DNA of 35,977 nt. Source: JBMNTQ01 sp050945815. Its GTDB lineage: Bacteria; Bacillota; Clostridia; Christensenellales; JBMNTQ01. The stretch covers positions 1 through 35,977 of the forward strand of contig JBMNTQ010000005.1 of the NCBI GenBank assembly GCA_050945815.1, written 5' to 3'. Below the pieces are notes generated by a model. That model searched no databases, had not been told where the DNA came from, and saw only the letters and a list, made by a program, of their open reading frames with translations. This document shows, one piece after another, positions 31,555-35,977 of the stretch (within the stretch, counting starts at the first letter, position 1; each line of letters starts with the position of its first letter). A program made the translations under genes and the position numbers.

Positions 31555-31588
31555 CCTAAACTATCTGCTTTTCGCCAGCGCCCGGCTC

Positions 31589-33418
31589 TCACATCTGGCT
31601 AATATCCAAAGTATACGTCACCGTCTTCCCTCCGGTTCCGCTGTAATTGATCAGCATCAGCCGGTTGGCATTATTGGTGGTGTAAAAAGACATCACGATG
31701 GTATCACAAAGCTCCATCATCTCGCCGCTGGCAATGTCATACGAACATAACGTATAGGGGAAATCCTCCTCTTTATCATTCTTCTTAATAAAGTACAAGG
31801 TGTTCCCGTCATCCGACCAACGAAACTCCGGAACCGACGTGTTCTCCAAAATAGTCGTCTGTTCTCCCGAAGCCAAATCCACCACCACCAGCGAAGTCCC
31901 TTCAGCCGGATTATCGGCTACCTGCAACACCGCCAAGCGTCCGCCGTTGCCCACCCGAAAGCTGATGGCGTCCACAATCTCCTCTTGCCCTTGGCCGGAA
32001 ACATCCATCTTGTAAATTATCTCATCCCGGGTAGCAAATATTAGGCTGGAATCTATAATCTCCAGGTTGCCCTGACAAATCCCGTCCACTTTCAGGGAAG
32101 CCGTCCGCTTTCCTTTTTCCCGTGTAAAATCATAATACGTGATGCCCGAGCCCTGATCGCCATTCACCGCATACAGCCTTTCGCCGGCGCTGTCCCAGGC
32201 AATATCCGTGGCACTGTTGCCCATGCCCTCCGCACTCAGGTCCAAGATGGTTCCATCCTCCAGCTCAATGCAATAAATATGCCCCAAGCCGCTGTTGCTG
32301 CTATCGATCAGCGCAAGCCTCTTGCCATCCGGCGCATACTCAGCAGCCAGCAAAGGCCCAAACTCCACATCAGTCAGCTTCTTTTTCTTCCCGTTCTCCT
32401 CTAAAACCCAAAGCTCAACATAAAGCGCCCCATCCTCATCACCCTGCCCCATCGGCACAGTAAATAACATCTTGCCATCCGGCGACGAACAATAATACGT
32501 CCCGCCGGACATCGAAACAGGAAGCTTCACCTGCTTGTCATTTATGCTAATCACCGGCACCTCAGAAACTTCGCTGGTAGCGCTCAGCGTCTGGGGCAGT
32601 TGGTCCCCAACAATGCTCACAACGGAAAACTTATCCCCAGCGATGGTGTCCCGCATATCCGTGCTGGCCTGCTGCAAAAATTCCTGCGCCTTAGCCTCAC
32701 TCTCCATCGGACCGGAAAGCAAAACCCGAGAGCTTAAATCTTCGGTATAGGAAGGCAAAAATCCCCAGTCGCTCATCACCTTTCCTTCCTGATACTCATA
32801 GTAAGCGTCCAGCATCACATAATGGCTGGGCTTCGTATGACGAACCTCCTCCGCCAAACGAATCACCAGCGTATCCTCTTTTTCCTGAATCTGAAAAGCC
32901 ATCCCTGCTGTCATCTGAAAGAAAAGCGTATAGGGGCTGCTCTCATAAGGAATTTTGTAAAAAAGCCCATGGAAAGGGTCTTCAGCAAAACCCTCGTCCG
33001 CCTGCTTCTCCCAGTCCCAGAATTCGATATTCCCCAGCTCCAGAACAAAACGGCTGGGTGTCTCGGTCCCATAAGCACGATACTGCGGCACCGCATCCAT
33101 CTTCGCCTCATCCACATCGCTGTACTTGCTGCCATAAATAAAAGAAATCGTAACAACCGTCTCATCGCCGCTTCGCTCGGCAGAAACAGATTTCACGTTA
33201 ACACCCTCAGCGGCAACCCCCCCGGTCACCATCTGGTTCGCAGAATAGTATCCCGACAAGGCAGAATTAGGCTGAGGATTGTCCTGTCTAAACGGATCGT
33301 CGTTTCCATCCGAGCTACAACCCGCCAGCAAAAACAACAACGCTGCCAATAAAACGCCTAAAGCTCCAAGTATCCCCCTGCCTGCACCATCCTGTTTGCA
33401 AAGGTTCCGAATCAGCAT
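31589..33418 (-). CDS. Lipoprotein with a TolB/WD40-like beta-propeller, function unknown
   Basis: A protein of about 609 residues. The signal peptide ends in the lipobox LAGC (C34), so it is surface-anchored. Residues ~70-220 form a beta-rich N-terminal domain (ETVVTISFIYGS, SRFVLELGNIEFWD). From about 300 a propeller follows with blades such as YCSSPDGKMLFTVPMG, AAEYAPDGKRLALIDSS, IAWDSAGERLYAVNG and FRWSDDGNTLYFIKKND. These are PD40-like repeats that often bind proteins or glycans. The start is the ATG at 33418, overlapping the mtaD stop by seven bases. Its position just upstream of the dcw operon suggests a wall-linked role, but that is inference. Confidence 0.75.
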   Translation of the reverse strand: MLIRNLCKQDGAGRGILGALGVLLAALLFLLAGCSSDGNDDPFRQDNPQPNSALSGYYSANQMVTGGVAAEGVNVKSVSAERSGDETVVTISFIYGSKYSDVDEAKMDAVPQYRAYGTETPSRFVLELGNIEFWDWEKQADEGFAEDPFHGLFYKIPYESSPYTLFFQMTAGMAFQIQEKEDTLVIRLAEEVRHTKPSHYVMLDAYYEYQEGKVMSDWGFLPSYTEDLSSRVLLSGPMESEAKAQEFLQQASTDMRDTIAGDKFSVVSIVGDQLPQTLSATSEVSEVPVISINDKQVKLPVSMSGGTYYCSSPDGKMLFTVPMGQGDEDGALYVELWVLEENGKKKKLTDVEFGPLLAAEYAPDGKRLALIDSSNSGLGHIYCIELEDGTILDLSAEGMGNSATDIAWDSAGERLYAVNGDQGSGITYYDFTREKGKRTASLKVDGICQGNLEIIDSSLIFATRDEIIYKMDVSGQGQEEIVDAISFRVGNGGRLAVLQVADNPAEGTSLVVVDLASGEQTTILENTSVPEFRWSDDGNTLYFIKKNDKEEDFPYTLCSYDIASGEMMELCDTIVMSFYTTNNANRLMLINYSGTGGKTVTYTLDISQM

Positions 33419-34698
33419 AACTCCAACATAGCCTTTCTGCAATTTTCCAAAACCTCATCCATATCCATTCCAGTAAATTCGCCGTCCTTGTATACAACCT
33501 TGCCGTCCACCATCGTCAGCCGCACATCCGCCCCACAGCCGCCATACACCAGCATAGAAGGCAGCGGCGCATCCGGCGCATAATGCGGCGCGTCCAGCGC
33601 TACCAAAACAAGGTCCGCCAACGCCCCTTGAACGATGCTGCCGCAATCCTCGAAGCCCAGCGCCCGGGCGCCGTTGATCGTGGCCATACGCACTGCGGTA
33701 GAAGCGTCCACCAAGGCAGCGTCCTGGGCTGCCCCCTTCTGCAACAACGCAGCCAAGCGCATTTCCCCCCAAACATCCTGCCGATTGTTGCTGGCAGCGC
33801 CGTCGGTACCCAAAGCAACGTTCACCCCCCGCTCCAGCAAAGCCGCAGCCGGCGCAATGCCGCTGCCCAATTTCAAGTTGCTGCCCGGGCAATGCAAAAC
33901 ACTGGTTTTCCTCGCCGCCAACGTTTCTATATCCGCCTCATCAAGATGCACACAATGCGCAGCCATGGTTTTCTCCCCCAGAATCCCCACCCGGTCTAAA
34001 AACTGAATCGGCGACACCCCATGACGCCCCATACAGTCCTGACGCTCTTGAAAAGATTCCGATGCGTGAATGTGTATAAAACAGCCCCGTTGCTGGGCTT
34101 CTTTTGCAATTTTCTCCAAATATCCCTCACTGCAAGTATATTCTGCATGCGGCGCAAGAGTTATCTTTATTCTGCCCCCTTCTGCTCCGTCATACTCATC
34201 CATCAAAGCCAAAGCCTCAGTAAGCCGCTGCTCCCCGCCGCCATCCGCATCGACCATAGCGCGGCTTACAGAAGCCCGCATACCGCTCTCCCGCACCGCT
34301 TTAATAATCTGCTCCGGGGAAAAATACATATCCGCAATAGCCGTCACGCCATTTTTTAACATCTCTGCCATAGAAAGCAACGACCCATAGTAAACGTGCT
34401 CCCTCGTCAGCTTGGCCTCCATAGGCCAAATACGATCATTCAGCCAGGATGAAAGCGGCAGGTCATCAGCATGCCCCCGAAACAGGCTCATGGGTACATG
34501 GGTATGGGCATTCACAAAGCCCGGCATCAACAGCATACCCGAAGCATCCACACTCTCCGGCTGCAAAAAGGCCTCCTGCGGCACATTTTCCTCAGGCCCC
34601 ACATAAGCAATCCGATTACCCCGAATATAAACCCAGGCATGTTCCCGGCAGATTTTCTCCCCATCATAGATCAGTACATCAGCATTTTTAAACAGCAT
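33412..34698 (-). CDS. mtaD: 5-methylthioadenosine/S-adenosylhomocysteine deaminase
   Basis: This 428-residue metal-dependent amidohydrolase deaminates the adenine of SAH and MTA to the inosine forms. Metal ligands are in GFVNAHTHVPMSLFRG (HxH), FIHIHASESFQERQD, AAHCVHLDEADIE and VALGTDGAASNN (Asp). The region LPLSSWLNDRIWPMEAKL is characteristic of the MTA/SAH deaminase family rather than cytosine or guanine deaminases. The ahcY stop and this ATG form TGATATG, so the two genes are co-translated. Confidence 0.93.
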   Translation of the reverse strand: MLFKNADVLIYDGEKICREHAWVYIRGNRIAYVGPEENVPQEAFLQPESVDASGMLLMPGFVNAHTHVPMSLFRGHADDLPLSSWLNDRIWPMEAKLTREHVYYGSLLSMAEMLKNGVTAIADMYFSPEQIIKAVRESGMRASVSRAMVDADGGGEQRLTEALALMDEYDGAEGGRIKITLAPHAEYTCSEGYLEKIAKEAQQRGCFIHIHASESFQERQDCMGRHGVSPIQFLDRVGILGEKTMAAHCVHLDEADIETLAARKTSVLHCPGSNLKLGSGIAPAAALLERGVNVALGTDGAASNNRQDVWGEMRLAALLQKGAAQDAALVDASTAVRMATINGARALGFEDCGSIVQGALADLVLVALDAPHYAPDAPLPSMLVYGGCGADVRLTMVDGKVVYKDGEFTGMDMDEVLENCRKAMLELC

Positions 34699-34699
34699 A

Positions 34700-35941
34700 T
34701 CATTCCCCGCTTGATTCTAAGTATTCTCTCTGTTCATCCGTCAGCCGGTCAATCCGCATATCCATAGACTGAAGCTTCAAAAGCGCCACCCGCTCATCGA
34801 TCTCCCGGGGCACTTCATACACCTTTTTCTCCAACTCCCGATTCTTCGCCAAATAACAAGCGCAAAGAGCCTGCACAGCAAAGCTCATATCCATAATTTC
34901 CACAGGATGCCCGTCTCCGGCAGCCAAGTTTACCAGCCTGCCCTCGGCTAAAAGGTTCAGAACTCGTCCATCCGCCATTGTATAGCCTACAATATTGGTA
35001 CGCCGCTCCTCCACCTTCCTGGCCCGCTGGCTCAAATCCACCTTGTTGATCTCCAAGTCAAAATGCCCGGCATTAGACAAAAGCGCACCATCCTTCATCT
35101 TGTCAAAATGCCTTCCCACGATAATATCCCGGCAACCGGTAGCCGTAATAAACAAATCCCCAACTGCCGCCGCCTCGTCCATAGGCATCACCTGATACCC
35201 GTCCATAGCCGCCTCTAGGGCATGTACCGGGTCCACATCGCAAATCACGACCTTCGCGCCCAGGCCTGCCGCCCGCATAGCAACACCGCGGCCGCACCAG
35301 CCATAGCCCGCCACCACCACAGTCTTCCCCGCCACCAATAAATTGGTCGAACGCATAATGCCGTCCCAAACCGACTGGCCGGTGCCATACCGGTTATCAA
35401 ACAAATGTTTACACTTCGCACCATTCACAGAAATCATGGGAAAGCCTAACGTCCCCTCCCGCTCACGGCTATACAAGCGCATCACACCGGTCGTAGTCTC
35501 CTCACTGCCTCCAATCAGGTTTTTTGCCAAATGCTTCTTTTCGCCATGCAAAAGATGCACAAAGTCTCCTCCGTCGTCAATGATCAAATCCGGCTCCATG
35601 TCCAGCGTCCTGCCCAAATGCTGAATATATTCCTCTTGCGTCGCCCCATACCAGGCAAACACCTCCACACCCCGCTCTGCCAAAGCCGCCGCCACATCGT
35701 CCTGGGTGGATAACGGGTTACAGCCCGTACACGCCACCTGCGCCCCGGCGGTTTTCAACAGCAAACACAAACAGGCCGTTTTCGCCTCCAGGTGAATCGA
35801 CAGCGCGATTTTCAAACCTGCAAGCGGCTTTTCCTGTTCAAATTCCTTCTCCAAAGCCCGCAAAAGGGGCATATAACTCCTAGCCCAGTCGATTTTTTTG
35901 TGTCCCGATGGTGCCAAAGACACATCCCTCACTACACTCAT
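34700..35941 (-). CDS. ahcY: Adenosylhomocysteinase-like enzyme (short, prokaryotic type)
   Basis: This 413-residue NAD-dependent enzyme hydrolyses S-adenosylhomocysteine, or possibly S-inosylhomocysteine, to homocysteine and the nucleoside. Substrate-domain motifs include LSIHLEAKTACLCLLLKTAG, IDDGGDFVHLLH and GGSEETTTGVMRL. The NAD-binding loop is VVVAGYGWCGRGVAMRAAGL (GxGxxG). The conserved NRYGTGQSVWDG segment follows. The C-terminus lacks the KPDHYRY-type ending of long AHCYs, as in archaeal/Thermotoga-type enzymes. The ATG at 35941 has AGGAG upstream. It is the first visible gene of the operon; a gene further upstream may lie outside the window. Confidence 0.93.
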   Translation of the reverse strand: MSVVRDVSLAPSGHKKIDWARSYMPLLRALEKEFEQEKPLAGLKIALSIHLEAKTACLCLLLKTAGAQVACTGCNPLSTQDDVAAALAERGVEVFAWYGATQEEYIQHLGRTLDMEPDLIIDDGGDFVHLLHGEKKHLAKNLIGGSEETTTGVMRLYSREREGTLGFPMISVNGAKCKHLFDNRYGTGQSVWDGIMRSTNLLVAGKTVVVAGYGWCGRGVAMRAAGLGAKVVICDVDPVHALEAAMDGYQVMPMDEAAAVGDLFITATGCRDIIVGRHFDKMKDGALLSNAGHFDLEINKVDLSQRARKVEERRTNIVGYTMADGRVLNLLAEGRLVNLAAGDGHPVEIMDMSFAVQALCACYLAKNRELEKKVYEVPREIDERVALLKLQSMDMRIDRLTDEQREYLESSGE

Positions 35942-35977
35942 TTCCTCTATTCTCCTTTAAATTTCTCAAAATCCACG

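Noticed and set aside
1..35977. CRISPR arrays, insertion sequences, tRNA or rRNA genes
   Set aside because: No regularly spaced repeats, transposase genes, inverted-repeat-bounded elements or recognisable stable RNA genes were seen on either strand.

Overview
The window reads as a chromosomal segment of an anaerobic Bacillota (Firmicutes), most likely Clostridia in the broad sense. The evidence is a dcw (division and cell wall) cluster with mraZ and a PASTA-bearing class B PBP, a MurE with the DNPR signature of meso-DAP peptidoglycan, the c-di-AMP pair cdaA/cdaR, a ferredoxin-dependent 2-oxoacid oxidoreductase, and a possible Spo0E-like small protein. I cannot place it to order or genus. Almost everything is transcribed leftwards (minus strand); only a MarR regulator and an XRE regulator point right.

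Right to left, the layout is as follows. (1) 35941-31589: ahcY, mtaD and a beta-propeller lipoprotein, tightly coupled, ending at a strong terminator. (2) 31388-17505: the dcw operon, mraZ-rsmH-ftsL-ftsI/PBP-murE-mraY-murD-ftsW-murA-ftsQ-ftsA-ftsZ. Three 10-bp MraZ-box repeats lie just downstream of a candidate promoter, and two terminators follow ftsZ. murF, murG, murC and murB are absent from the cluster, and no spoIIGA-sigE-sigG follows ftsZ. (3) 17357-7374: a compact phage-derived block. An XRE repressor points right. Diverging from it is a leftward cassette of about ten genes: RinA/ArpU-like regulator, small and large terminase, portal, scaffold-like protein, N4gp56-family major capsid, a small protein, an adaptor, a peptidoglycan-binding coiled-coil protein and a nozzle/propeller-like protein. 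No integrase, replication, lysis, tape-measure or fibre gene was found. (4) 7310-6357: a monocistronic MarR regulator and a divergent Spo0E-like small protein, each with its own promoter and terminator. (5) 6218-2687: cdaA, cdaR, a lipoprotein and a P-loop ATPase. (6) 2657-1: a promoter and a four-gene ferredoxin/alpha/beta/gamma 2-oxoacid:ferredoxin oxidoreductase operon whose last gene leaves the window.

The most interesting region is the capsid cassette with its switch. All its frames are open and have good ribosome-binding sites. Its presumed promoter is covered by two near-identical 15-bp palindromes 33 bp apart, while the divergent XRE promoter is left free. The predicted ~250-nt 5' leader contains a G-quadruplex motif. 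This looks like a maintained, repressor-controlled packaging and head module parked between the division operon and the c-di-AMP locus. It could be a compact or satellite-type prophage remnant, a domesticated particle, or a defective podovirus. Sequence alone cannot decide which.
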